Of a DNA stretch of 64,000 bases, positions 21,518-32,765 are shown piece after piece (position 1 is the first letter of the stretch; each line of letters opens with the position of its first letter). The stretch is from Megaleporinus macrocephalus (lineage: Eukaryota; Chordata; Actinopteri; Characiformes; Anostomidae). Where the stretch lies: the NCBI GenBank assembly GCA_021613375.1, contig CM038719.1, positions 38,291,120-38,355,119 on the forward strand. The letters are read 5' to 3'. The notes beneath the pieces were generated by a model. It was not told the DNA's origin. It saw nothing but the letters and a program-made list of their open reading frames with translations, and ran no database searches. A program made the translations under genes and the position numbers.

Positions 21518-22247
21518 CTTGACAGCTACACCTCCTTTGAGTGGACAGAAACATCTGTCGAGTGGAGCTACGGTTTCCACATCTTCCAACTCTACACCAT
21601 ATTATATATCATATTATAATTATGGTTTATCTTAAAATTATGGCATATCAGCTTCATTCCAACTCCAGACTGTCCGGTGCTGGAAAGCTTGTGTACAGCT
21701 TTTTAATCGGATGCACAGCTTCTGGAAAACAACAGATTTTTTCCAGAATTTTTCCCTCATAGAGAATGAATCAGGTGGAAAATTACACACCAATCTACTG
21801 AACTTCTGCTCGACTGGCAGACACCGTTTCGCATACACTGACTCAGAGCAGACCTCCGACCACAACTCCAGTCATGGTTTGATCCACACTCATCTGTTTG
21901 TCATTTTATCCCATAGAGTTCCATTCATTTTCAGACACACCCAAACAACATGGTTTCATTGAACCTATGACAGTCTGTATTCACTCAGGGTCGATCCCCA
22001 AACACACTGACCCGTACTCCTCTAATTTATGTTTATTCATCCCTCGTTCCTCACACTGCTTAAGCTTCACAACCATTCTGTTCATTTCCATTCTTTTCTA
22101 GTTCATTATTTAAAAAAAACTATTTTTTCCACCCTCAGAAAAAGACAACCAGCTGGAAGAGGCTACTGCTTTCATGTTTAAGGCAAATCAAGCTCCACTC
22201 CACTCGACAGATGTTTCTGTCCACTCAAAGGAGGTGTAGCTGTCAAG
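21518..22247. mobile_element. 730-bp element with about 48-bp perfect inverted repeats
   Basis: The left arm (21518-21565, starting 'cttgacagctacacctcctt') is the reverse complement of the right arm (about 22200-22247, ending 'gaggtgtagctgtcaag'). Between them is an inverted family 2 copy. No transposase or clear target duplication. Arm identity suggests recent insertion or stem correction. Confidence 0.7.
21640..22020 (-). repeat. Dispersed repeat family 2, copy d
   Basis: Inverted copy ('aatctactgaacttctgctc', 'accgtttcgcatacactgac') inside the 730-bp element. Confidence 0.8.
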
Positions 22248-22254
22248 AATCCCA

Positions 22255-22440
22255 TGAAGAACATGGAAAATCCAACATGGAAGCTATGGTTGTTTTTAGA
22301 ACATTGGACAATGGTCCAGACCTCAACATCACTGAAATTGGTTTGGGATTATATGGACTGGTAGACAGGGTAAATGCAGCCTAATTCAAGAGATTGTTTG
22401 GAAAAAACTCAAAGTAAGTCTCTCAAAAAGGAAATCATCA
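22255..22440 (+). pseudogene. Possible Tc1/mariner C-terminal fragment
   Basis: Reads GPDLNITEIGLGLYGL with later stops, similar to the SPDLNxIE-xxW signature around the catalytic Glu. Short and decayed. Confidence 0.35.
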
Positions 22441-22454
22441 CTGTCCCAAGAAGT

Positions 22455-22690
22455 TAATATGCATCTCCACTTTTTGTCGATTTTCAGTTTTCTGCAACAT
22501 TTGAACCCAACAGCTGCTGTTTACATGGTTGAACATTTTCATGACTAGTGGACCTTCAGCTGCTCCAAAACAGCTTGGAAAAACTTCTGGTTCCATTGAC
22601 TTACATTAAAAGTAAAGACAGTTTTTGGCCTCTCCTATAAACTTGCCATTTTTGAGATGCTTGGTTCTTTTGACAGCAACGAAAAATTGT
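22455..22690 (-). repeat. Dispersed repeat family 1, copy c
   Basis: 'cactttttgtcgattttcag', 'ggttccattgacttacatta', 'ttggcctctcctataaactt' and 'gacagcaacga' match copy b. Confidence 0.75.
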
Positions 22691-23189
22691 AAAGATTGAA
22701 CAAACTAAATACTTAGTTGTTGAAACTTGTTTAGTTTTGGGTTGTGTATGTCTGTTATGTTTTCTGCTTTCATCCTGACATGGATAATTAATAACTTAAA
22801 TAACTTATAAATCCCTCCTTTGCTCTCTAACAGCTCAACATAGCCAAAAGTGGCCTTATAAGTATGCTAACATAGTTATGAAGGGGTGGAATATTGAGGA
22901 ATCCCACCATTGGCTCTTCATGCAGAGCATCTCCAAATTATGCTGACTGTCCTGCTTTTTATTTCTAATAAAGATTTTAAATGCATACTTGCTGCAGCGT
23001 CCTCTGGCTTGGGAGTGACTGCACGTACCTGAAAGAGTCCTGCTCGCATAGGCCTGCCATTTATTTGTGTTTGACAGCATCACATGGCCTCAAGACCACC
23101 AGCTTCAGCACTCAGGGCTGAATTCTGAAGGCTGAAAGCTGCTGATTAGACTGAATTTCAAAGTCACTTTAACATCAGTATGAAGCCAA
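22691..23189. other. Unassigned
   Basis: Contains the 18807-type leader fragment at about 22815-22920. The remainder is unrecognised. Confidence 0.4.
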
Positions 23190-23690
23190 GGCCCCCGGGC
23201 GTTAGAACCTATTGAATTCAATCGTTTTTCTTCAGGGGGTCAAGCACAGAAGGTTTATAAATCGTTTCATCATTGACATTCTTTGCTGTTTCTGTCCTGT
23301 TGGAAGTCCGGCTGCAGTGCTCTGGCTATAGTTCCTGCCTGCTAGAAGTCGGGTTCCACTCTGGCCAGACTAAACTTAATATTGCCACATTATTGTTAAT
23401 CGCATTCCCAATTACAATATGCCTCTTATCACGCCGAGCGCTATATAATGCGCCGCAGTCGTCCGAATTCTTCATCGCTGTCTTTATTCTCAGCATATTG
23501 CTGTACAGTGCTTGGCCTCCATAATTGGCACTTGCAGCTGTATTTTCTCATTTTCATTGTTCACAGATATGGCCCTGAAATGTAATTTGATGAAAATGTA
23601 AAAAGTGCAATCTCATCACATGAGATAACACCGGAATCTGAGGCTAAATTAAGCCGAATTAAAATTGCTCAGACGGCCTCTCTATCGTTT
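23190..23690. other. Unique island, candidate conserved non-coding sequence
   Basis: Non-repetitive, with homeodomain-like words (attgttaatcg, gccgaattaaaattg) and no convincing exon. Regulatory nature is inference. Confidence 0.35.
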
Positions 23691-23691
23691 T

Positions 23692-24067
23692 TTGTCTTTT
23701 CTGTGCTTCGGCTGGTCTCTGTGACCTACTTCTGAGGCCCAAGCAGCACCCCCATCAAAGACTTTTTAAATTCGCTTGGTGTGGTATTTCAAACTCTTTA
23801 TGTTAGAACAGCACAGCCATTTGATCAATACAGGTATCAAAGACAGCAAACACACGCAAGTTATATTGCAGCAGTGGTTGCCCACCATGTTCTTGCCAAT
23901 CTACCTTCCTGCAAAGTCTAGGCTACGCTTTAAAAAGTGCTTTGTCGGTACAACCTTAAAAAATTACTTCACGTGGCAACAACCAAGCCTGCATGTCCCT
24001 GTGGGCACCATATGGGTTTTATCTGGGCTGTATGGGTTGTACATGGGCTTGTAGAGGCATTTTGATT
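23692..24067 (+). repeat. 620-bp segmental duplication, copy 1
   Basis: Aligns with 24313-24690 over about 375 bp at more than 95%: 'ctgtgcttcggctggtctc', 'cgcttggtgtggtatttcaa', 'gcccaccatgttcttgccaa'. Together with the following 24-bp repeats the unit is about 620 bp. Confidence 0.9.
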
Positions 24068-24312
24068 TGTAATACACAGGCCCCAGTTGGGTTATAACAT
24101 TAGGCCCCAGTAGGGTTATAACTTTAGGCCCCAGTAGGGCTACAGTTGACAGTCCTGGTTGGGTCAGTTGGTGGGCCCCAGTTGGGTTACAGTTGTGGAC
24201 CCCACTTAGGCCAAAGCTGTTGGTCCCAGTTAGGCTCATACTGTGGGACCAACAGGGTTACAATTATGGGACCCAGTTAGATTACAGGTGTAGGCACCAG
24301 GTAGGTAACCAT
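24068..24312. repeat. 24-bp degenerate minisatellite, array 1
   Basis: Degenerate units of 'gccccagttgggttataact' type, about 10 copies. Because 24 is a multiple of three, the minus strand stays open with an 8-residue periodic peptide (LGPKVITQ type). Not thought to be a gene. Confidence 0.85.
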
Positions 24313-24690
24313 TGTCTTTTCTGTGCTTCGGCTGGTCTCGGTGACCTACTTCTGAGGCCCAAGCAGCACCCCCATCAAAGACTTTTTGAAATTCGCTTGG
24401 TGTGGTATTTCAAACTCTTTATGTTAGAACAGTACAGCCATTTGATCAATACAGGTATCAAAGACAGCAAACACACACAAGTTATATTACAGCAGTGGTT
24501 GCCCACCATGTTCTTGCCAATCTACCTTCCTGCAAAGTCTAGGCTACGCTTTAAAAAGTGCTTTGTTGGTACAACCTTAAAAAAATTACTTCACGTGGCA
24601 ACAACCCAGCCAGCATGTCCCTGTGGGCACCATATGGGTTTTATGTGGGCTGTATGGGTTGTACATGGGTTTACAGAGACTTTTTGGTTG
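24313..24690 (+). repeat. 620-bp segmental duplication, copy 2
   Basis: Partner of 23692-24067. Confidence 0.9.
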
Positions 24691-25110
24691 GTAATACATA
24701 GGCCCTAGTTGGGTTACAACTTTAGGCCCCAGTTGGGTTATAACTTTGGGGCTCAATTGGGTTATAACTTTGGGCCCTAGTTGGGCTATAGTCATAAAGC
24801 CTGGTTGTGTCAGTTTGTGGGCCGGTTGTAGGCCCTGGTTAGGCCATAGTTGTTGGACCCAGTTGGGCTCATGCTGTTGGATTACAGTTATGGGACACAG
24901 TTAGATTACAGGTGTGGCCCCATATGGGGTACCATTGTCAGGCCCAATTAAGCTGCTATTGTGGACCCCTAGTAAGATACAGTTGTGAGCACCATGTGGG
25001 TTATTGTTTTGGGGCCCAGTTAGGCTACATTTGGCTCCCAGCAGAGTTACAGTTTTTTCTGTTTTGACTACGGAGCCACATGGGCAAACAGACACGGGGC
25101 CCATATGGAG
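24691..25110. repeat. 24-bp degenerate minisatellite, array 2
   Basis: Same unit as array 1, about 17 increasingly diverged copies, again with a partly open minus frame (GPKVITQL repeats). Confidence 0.85.
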
Positions 25111-25164
25111 TCTATGGTAAAATCTTTGTGTGCCCCAAATGGGTTTCCTAAAGGTGACTAATAT

Positions 25165-26600
25165 AATTCATAGTGAGCTCTCCTTACATCGCATGATGTT
25201 TGCAGCTCCACCATGTCCTCCACCAGGTTCTTTCAAACTGCTGCCAGTGCTAACACTGCTGGACAGCTCAGTGGACTTGGAGGAGAACTCTAATTGCCCA
25301 TTCTGCTTCATCAGCCAGCAGTGTGTTAGATGCAGGTTGGATCTTAACTCTGCAGATGCTCACGTTGGCTAGCATTTTGCTGGGTGAGGGGGAAAGACGA
25401 AGGACCCTCCTTCACAGCCGAGGCCTAATATACTATTTTGGACTGATGGCATGGACGTTTGTGGCATCACCGAGGACTGAACTAAAGAAAGTTCTTAGAG
25501 GGACCTCAGGAGCACTATGGTCTTTCAGCTTGGTCCATTTGTGGATTAGACTTGGCGGTTGCTTTTTCGGTGTTTAGTATATACATAGACTGAGGCTAAA
25601 GAAGATCTCCAAGAGGTGGGTTTGTGACCAATGGTCTGGAGGAACATTGAACCCTGGTGTGGATTACTGTAACCAATCACTCTTGATTCTGCCTGTACCC
25701 TTTCTTTTACATTTGTGAGCTCTCTCCCCATCTCATGACATTCGCAGCCCAGCCAGGTCCTCCTCCACCAGCTCCTTTCAAACTGCTGCCACTGCTAACA
25801 CTGCTGGACATCTCAGTGGACATTCTGCCACGCCAGCTAACAGTGTGTTAGATGTGGGCTTGAACTTAGCTCTGCAGATGCCCAAGTTGGCTACCATCGT
25901 GCAAGGCAATATGGGAAGACAGAGGACGATTCCAACCAAACGGAGGCCTATTATACTCTTTTGGACTGATGGCATGGAAATTTGTGGCATCACCGAGGAT
26001 TGAACTCAAGAAAGTTCTTAGAGGGCCCTCAGGAGCGCTATGGTCTTTCAGCTTGGTTCATTTGTGGATTACGCTTGGGGGTTGCTTTTTTGGGGTTTAG
26101 GATATATAAATATATAGACTGGAGCTAAAGATGATCTCCAAGAGGTGGGTTTGTGAGCAATGCTCTGGAGGAACATTGAACCCTGGTGTAGATAACCAAT
26201 GGCTCTTGATTCTGCTTGTACTCTTTCTTTTACATTTGTGAGCTCTCTCCCCATCTCATGACATTCGCAGCCCAGCCAGGTCCTCCTCCACCAGGTCCTT
26301 TCAAACTGCTGCCACTGCTAACACTGCTGGACATCTCAGTGGACATTCTGCTACACCAGCTGTTAGATGCAGGCTTGAACTTAGCTCTGCAGATGCCAAG
26401 TTGGCTACCATCGTGCAGGGCAATATGGGAAGACGGAGGACCATCCCAATCAAACAGAGGCCTATTATACTCTTTTGGACTGATGGCATGGACGTCTATG
26501 GCATCACCGAGGATTGAACTCAAGAAAGTTTTAACGAGCCCTCAGGAGCACTATGGTCTTTCAGCTTGGTCTATTTGTGGATTACACTTGCATGGGGTCT
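25165..26600 (+). repeat. Triplicated 520-540-bp unit
   Basis: Copies begin at GTGAGCTC 25173, 25716 and 26238. Shared text includes 'ctgccactgctaacactgct', 'cttagctctgcagatgcc', 'ttttggactgatggcatgga' and 'ggtctttcagcttggt'. The third copy is truncated at about 26600. The open frames inside are not conserved between copies, which argues against a gene. Confidence 0.85.
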
Positions 26601-26859
26601 AGTAATCTCAAAGAACTCACCATTAACTTTAATTAATACGCTTATAATAGCCAAGTGAACTTGTCATCCAGTCAGCATTCCTCCTCTGGGCTGTTCCATA
26701 GAGCTCCTCCTATCGTCCGCTCCTCTGCAGACGTCTTCGTAGGCCTTGAGGAGCGAAAGTGCTTGGCTTGCACAAAGTTTGGGAGGATTGGATTCATGCC
26801 GGGGCTGGAAAACAAGGGGCACGGTCTCTTCTTCTCTCGCGACGTCCTGTTTTTTTAAT

Positions 26860-27400
26860 GAAGCGTCTGAATAATAGAAAAAAAAACAATCTTTTCTTTT
26901 TTCCGAGGGGGCGGGTCGCGCCACAATCGCCAAATAGATTTCTTTAATCATAAGCGCTGGGAGGAAAGTTCCCGGAGTATATGCTGATTTCATTTCCTAC
27001 AAGTCCGCAGTATCATAAATAAATTTGCATGCCGAGCGCAGGAGTGAATTTATCAAGCTTCGACCGTTGATCACGAGCCGCGGTTCAGCACGAGGTTGCC
27101 GCATCGGTGGGTTTGGGTTGGGTGGGGGGTGGAGTTGTGCTGGTTTTAGAGCTTCTGCTCGTTTTTTTTTTGTTTTTTTTACCTTCCCCTCCAGTTCCCA
27201 GACGTCTAATAGACCGTAAGCCGGGGAGTAATGACATTAAGGGTGAGGAGGGCCATAAAACAGAGGAGAGCGATGGAGAGCGATGGAGAGCAAACAATCA
27301 GATATTCAATTACAGACGAGCGAACAGCTTCCTCTGTCTCGAGGAAGAGCCAGGCGAAGAGCATGAGCAGCATGTCTCCCATTAAAAGATAGATATGATG
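26860..27400. other. Unique island, candidate conserved non-coding sequence
   Basis: Non-repetitive, with an octamer-like ATTTGCATG near 27023, 'ggagtaatgacattaagggt' near 27225, and T-rich runs near 27160. No exon recognised. Confidence 0.35.
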
Positions 27401-27524
27401 TTCCAGTAGCATGAACATTAAGAGTCAACGTTAAATCCTTCTCAATACTTTATCAGTTTGGGTCCGCATTGTACAAAGCCTGGGTCCGGACTCTATGAGT
27501 GTCCACTGATGAAGGACTAGAGGA

Positions 27525-28345
27525 ACAAGTCAAGTCAAGTCAGTTTTATTTAAATAGCGCTTTTTACAACTATGTTGTCTCAAAGCAGCTTTACAGAGTT
27601 TTGAAAACAGACAGTTATAACATATATCCCCCAGTGAACAAGCCAGAGGCAACAGTGGCAAGGAAAAACTCCCTCAACTGGAGGAAGAAACCTTGGGAGG
27701 AACCAGACTCACAAGGGGAGACCCATCCTCCTCTGATCAAACAGTATTTACAGTTTGAACTAAATACCAAAGAAAGGAGCCTCTGTTTGAAATCTGGATA
27801 GCAAAGCTTTAGAAGCTGCACAGATAGAGGCAGTGTATGACTGAGGCAGTCTCTGGCTGAGGCAGTCTATGACTGAGTCTTTATTTTAAGTGGGCGTGAG
27901 CTGAAACAGTCCCATCCTATCTCAATGCTGGTGCATCTGGATGGCACAGTGATGTAACTGAGGGTGTAGCAGTAAATGGACGGGTGAGCTGGCTGGTGAT
28001 GGTGGGGTGATGGCCCGATGGTCAGTCCTTCAACAGCGTTCAACAGACAGGATGACAGTAATTTCCTCAGGAAGAGTAAAGAGAGAGAGTTAGTTGGGCT
28101 CGGGAGTATAGACTGTAGAGAATATGAATTTTCAGAAGTTTAGAGTGTGGCTGGCGACTCCGGCAGATCTAACTATAACAGCCTGAACTAAAAGGAGAGA
28201 ACCAGAAGGTAACATGGACATGAGAGCACCCTGAGACACTGGGATCCCCCCACTCCACCATCAACAAACCTGTGTGATCGCATGAAGTGGTGGAACAACA
28301 GCACCAACATCTCAGTTTACCATAAACCTCTGTGTCCAACACAGA
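27525..28345 (+). mobile_element. Common fish interspersed repeat ('aggaaaaactccctc' family)
   Basis: Contains 'tcagttttatttaaatagcg', 'caaagcagctttacaga', 'caacagtggcaaggaaaaac', 'ggaggaagaaaccttgggag' and later 'aaaggagagaaccagaaggt' and 'cagtttaccataaacctctg'. I recognise the phrases as a very common otophysan repeat. I cannot name its class. Confidence 0.7.
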
Positions 28346-28585
28346 GCTAGGAACCACAAGCTATGCAGCAGCAGATGAGCTACTGTCTCTGACTTTACAT
28401 CTACAAGGTGGACCAGCAAGTAGTAGGAGTGTCTAATAGAGTGGACAGTGAGTGGACACAGTGTTTAAACACTCCAGCAGAACAATACACACTAGCACAC
28501 CACCACTACCACCAGTGCTGAGAATGACCCCACCACCCAAACAGTACCTGCTCTGTGGTGGTCACACTTAACAATCATTCCGACT
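28346..28585 (+). mobile_element. Dispersed family 3, copy c
   Basis: 'agcagcagatgagctactgt', 'acatctacaaggtggaccag', 'gtggacagtgagtggacaca' and 'ccaccacccaaacagtacct' identify the family. Closely matches the copy at 31495. Confidence 0.85.
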
Positions 28586-28624
28586 GAAAGACAGATATGA
28601 TATTCCGTTAGCGTGGAGCTTTTT

Positions 28625-28628
<4 letters not shown>

Positions 28629-28691
<63 letters not shown>
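28629..28691. repeat. (CT)n microsatellite
   Basis: About 31 CT units. Confidence 0.97.
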
Positions 28692-28693
<2 letters not shown>

Positions 28694-28699
28694 ACAGTA

Positions 28700-29015
28700 G
28701 CTTCAGAACCACACCTGCAATGAAAACGTCAAGGCGCTCAAGGACGGGAAGTTGCCCCGCGATCACTCTATCGGGAACGAGAACGCGTAGGAAACGTGCC
28801 CCAACGTGTCAACGGATCAGTCGCGGCTCTTAGGACCCGTCCGCCCGCGAACCCGAGCTTCTAATGTGCCGCGCTTCTGGGGCCTGGCTGAGCTTCCCCG
28901 AGCGAATACAATTATGGTAATCAAAGACGGTCTCTGGTGGAGGCCGCCGTAATTGTCTTCATGAAGTGACCTCAAGTCTCGCTCGCTGTGTGGTCAACCG
29001 TTCCTAACAGAATCA
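28700..29015. other. Unique GC-rich island, candidate conserved non-coding sequence
   Basis: CpG-containing non-repetitive stretch with 'acaattatggtaatcaaaga' and 'ccgccgtaattgtcttcatg', homeodomain-like cores in inverse orientation. No open frame. Confidence 0.35.
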
Positions 29016-29104
29016 TCTTACTTCCAACACTGCCTGCTCCCTGCACTCTCTAGGGTCTTCACACGGAGAGATGGAGGGAGGGGTAAAAGGAGAGAAATGA
29101 TGGC

Positions 29105-29460
29105 TACTGCATCAGGCATCAGCCATAACATCAAAACCACAGTGTCCACTGTATCAGCTCCACTGACCATATAGGAGCTACACTTACAGACTGATTCATC
29201 TGATTCTCTGTATACTTTATTACTCTGTTCTTTAATGATCAGGACCCCCACAGGACCACCACTGAGCAGGTACTATTAAGGAGGTGGGTCATTCTCAGCA
29301 CTGTTAGTGTTGTGCTGGTGTGAGTGGATCAGACACAGCAGTGATGCTGCTGGAGTGTTGAAACACCTCAGTGTCATTGTTGGACTGAGAATCGTCCACC
29401 AACCAAAACTATCCAGACAGCAGTGTCCTGTGACCACTGATGGAGGACTAGAGCAGGGGT
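29105..29460 (-). mobile_element. Dispersed family 3, copy d
   Basis: Opposite orientation: 'atcagccataacatcaaaac' (near-terminal), 'gaccaccactgagcaggtac', 'gtgagtggatcagacacagc' and 'actgatggaggactagag'. It supplies the terminal side missing from copy a. Confidence 0.85.
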
Positions 29461-30284
29461 GTTTAATTAGAGGTCAGTACAGTCCAGTTAGAGGAGATCT
29501 CCTCAGGCCGGTCCGAATCATCTATAACGTGTGTTCTGATTCAGTGGTGTATCCTGTTTACTGAAGTAGTCTAGTATCAGCATCTTATACCATCAGCTAC
29601 TGAAACACCAACACACCACACATATCGTTCAGTATATTTCAATATATTTACTGTTTAAATGCTGAACTGAATGAATTATTTATAAACTACTATTCAAAGT
29701 TTTTACTCACTTCAATAAAAACCAGAGCTACATTAAAAAAACAGAATGCTTTTGAAAAATGAACATCTTAAAGTGTTTATTTGAGTGATTCTTCATTTAG
29801 GGGAATTTTTACATTCCTAGCTTATAAATTTGTGTTAAAATTACTTTCATATAATACAAACTTTTAGATATTACAAAAATCATTCCTTTCACACATCAAA
29901 ATAATTATGATTTCCATTTTGTATAATGATTTAAACATCAATATTTTGCTACTTTGGCCTTGTCCCCAACCCTTCTGGGCCCCAATAAAATGCTAAAAAC
30001 TGATAAATTTATGAAAAAGATCCCAATATGAGTTTCATAAAAACTTAAAAAGAAACTAAATTTACTGTTTAGTTTCATATTTGTACTAATAGGGAACTAT
30101 TTAATGATAGCACTTGTTTATGTTGTAACCATGGAAACAAAGACTCACAAAGAAGCAAAGGTCAGCCATGAGTCAGGAGTGACATGTTAATGTGTGGAAA
30201 TGGGAGTAACTGAATCGTGTATTGCTCCTGATCATAGAGTACATTTATTCAGAGTCATTAACGTTTACATCAGTATGGCAGTAC
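29461..30284. other. AT-rich, nothing recognised
   Basis: No open frame, RNA gene or known repeat. Confidence 0.4.
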
Positions 30285-31097
30285 TTTACAACTAAACATT
30301 ACATTTACACATTATTTATTTATTTATTTACGACTAAACATTACATTTACACATTATTTATTTATTTATTTATAGCTAAACATTACATTTACACATTATT
30401 TATTTATTTATAACTAAACATTACATTTACACATTATTTATTTATTTATTTACAACTAAACATTACATTTACACATTATTTATTTATTTATAACTAACAT
30501 TACATTTACACATTATTTATTTATTTATAACTAAACATTACATTTACACATTATTTATTTATTTATTTACAACTAAACATTACATTTACACATTATTTAT
30601 TTATTTATAACTAAACATTACATTTACACATTATTTATTTATATATTTACAACTAAACATTACATTTACACATTATTTATTTATTTATAACTAACATTAC
30701 ATTTACACATTATTTATTTATAACAAAACATTACATTTACACATTATTTATTTATTTACAACTAAACATTACATTTACACATTATTTATTTATTTATAAC
30801 TAAACATTACATTCACACATTATTTATTTATTTACAACTAAACATTACATTTACACATTATTTATTTATTTCCATTAAACATTACATTTACACATTATTT
30901 ATTTATTTATAACTAGACATTATATTTACACATTATTTATTTATTTATAACTAAACATTACATTTACACATTATTTATTTATTTATAACATTACATTTAC
31001 ACTTTATTTATTTATTTACAACTAAGCATTACATTTACACATTATTTGTTTATTTATAACTCAACATTACATTTGCACATTATTTATTTATTTATGT
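30285..31097. repeat. 38-42-bp AT-rich minisatellite, about 20 copies
   Basis: Unit 'aaacattacatttacacatt' followed by (ATTT)2-4 and 'acaact'. Length differs by whole ATTT units, so a microsatellite is embedded in each monomer. Confidence 0.95.
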
Positions 31098-31169
31098 GGA
31101 TTTAAAGTACATCTTTTACTAGCTGTTAACTAGCTTTAGCAAATCCATGGCCTAGCTGGCTTTTTTATT

Positions 31170-31275
31170 AAAAAAGTGAAAATTGTCATTACCGTAACAT
31201 GTCATTACCAACACATAACCTGTTGAGATGGTAATGACGTTAGTTGATGGTAATGACAGGTTTTCAATTTCACTG
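31170..31275. repeat. Imperfect palindrome with TGTCATTACC motifs
   Basis: Left GTGAAAATTGTCATTACC and right GGTAATGACAGG plus TTTTCAATTTCAC are inverted, with a second nested CATTACC/GGTAATG pair. Possible small MITE. Confidence 0.6.
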
Positions 31276-31494
31276 TCAGTATCTTTTACATTATGTAGAA
31301 ATTAAATGTAATTAAGTCTAACAGTGTGATTCTATAATGAAATTCAAGTAAAAATTCAAGTCTCTCCACTCCCGAGTCTGCACAGATCTGATTGGCTGAG
31401 GACCGCCTTCACTGATTCTACAATGCACGTGATTGGTCTGTCAGTTTACAGCTCTGTAAAGCCTGTATACCGTAAAGAGAAGAAGAGAAGCTCC

Positions 31495-31815
31495 GCATTG
31501 GATGACGCCTGGGTCTGGACTCAGACCACGGTCCATCTATTAGTGACCTCTGATGAAGGACTAGAGGAACACAAACTGTGCAGCAGCAGATGAGCTACTG
31601 TCTCTGACTTTACATCTACAAGGTGGACCAGCAAGTAGTAGGAGTGTCTAATAGAGTGGACAGTGAGTGGACACAGTGTTCAAACACTCCAGCAGAACAA
31701 TACACACTAGCACACCGCCACCACCACAACGTCAGTGTCATTGCAGTGCTGATAATGAACCCACCACCCTAACAGTACCTGCCCTGTGGTGGTCACACTT
31801 AACAATCATTCCGAC
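31495..31815 (+). mobile_element. Dispersed family 3, copy e
   Basis: Includes 'ctgatgaaggactagaggaa', 'gtggacagtgagtggacaca' and 'ccctgtggtggtcacactta'. Over about 200 bp it is almost identical to copy c, including the 'aacaatcattccgactg' end. Confidence 0.85.
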
Positions 31816-31854
31816 TGGACTTTAAATAAATAAATAAGTAAGTAATTAAATGCA

Positions 31855-32080
31855 GGGTGGTCTCGGACTCTCCTGCATATCATCTCTATCCAATAAAGAC
31901 AGTAAATTGTAACTTTACTGGAGAGACCAAAAACTGTCTTTACTTTCAATGTAAGTCAATGGAACCAGAATTTTCTCCAGGCTGTTTTTGAGCATTTCTA
32001 TTGGTCCAGTCATTGTAAAGTTTTCACACAATGTAAACGGCAGCTGTCGCGTTCAAATGATATCCAAAACTAAAAATGGA
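31855..32080 (+). repeat. Dispersed repeat family 1, copy e
   Basis: 'tggagagaccaaaaactgtc', 'gtaagtcaatggaaccagaa' and 'cacacaatgtaaacggcagc' match copies a-c. Confidence 0.75.
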
Positions 32081-32595
32081 CGTTGCCCGTGCCCGGCTGT
32101 GTGGTCCCACTTCGTGTATATTACCGGAGCTGGAGCCATAAAAAAAAGTCATTGTCTCATGCTAAACTTTTGTTATGCTGATTTTTTTTTCTTTTCTTTT
32201 TTTTCGATTAGCCTGCTCTCCTCAGCGAGAGAACAAACCCTCGTTTCATCCTCTCTTGCTTTTCTCTTTTCTCCTAGTTTTCTGTGAGCGAGAGAAATAC
32301 ATTTCCTCCGCCGCGCTTCCTGTGACAGCGTTCTTTTGTTTTCCAAACAGTTTCATTGTTTGCGAGTGGATGTAGGCCTTGAATGATGCTGAACGTTTTA
32401 TGGCTGCGGCTCTTGGTGTGGGAGTGCTTCTTTCGGGTGGTGGGAAAGGAAAAGAGCGTGTGCCCGGCATTGATAAAGAGAGACGAGAGAGGAGAGAAAC
32501 AATAGGAACCAGCAGTAAGCGGTGCGGTCCAAACTTTTGGGGGGGTATATTAAAAACCTGAAGTCATTTTGTAATAATTCCCATTCCACGTGCGG
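32081..32595. other. Unique sequence, possible conserved non-coding
   Basis: Non-repetitive apart from T-runs. Small opposing open frames carry no recognised domain. Confidence 0.3.
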
Positions 32596-32765
32596 GAGCT
32601 AGTCAAAGGCTGGAGGGTTGGAAGATAGCAAGCCAGCCTTGTGCTCAGAAGGTCACTGGTTTAATACCCTGAAGCAACAGGTCATGACTGAAGTGACCCC
32701 AACTGCACCATAGGTACTGGGGATTGGGGTAACCACCACTCTGGGCGCTCACTGCCCCCTAGTGT
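32596..32765 (+). mobile_element. SINE of the 'ctgccccctagtgtgtg' family
   Basis: Reads 'gctcagaaggtcactggttt' (decayed box-B-like region), 'caggtcatgactgaagtg', 'ctgggcgctcactgccccct' and 'agtgtgtgtgttc'. A minus-strand relative lies at 41640-41905. Its tail merges without break into the array that follows. Confidence 0.75.

Noticed and set aside
27499..27801. 100-codon plus-strand frame
   Set aside because: It lies in a common fish interspersed repeat ('aggaaaaactccctc' family), not a host gene.
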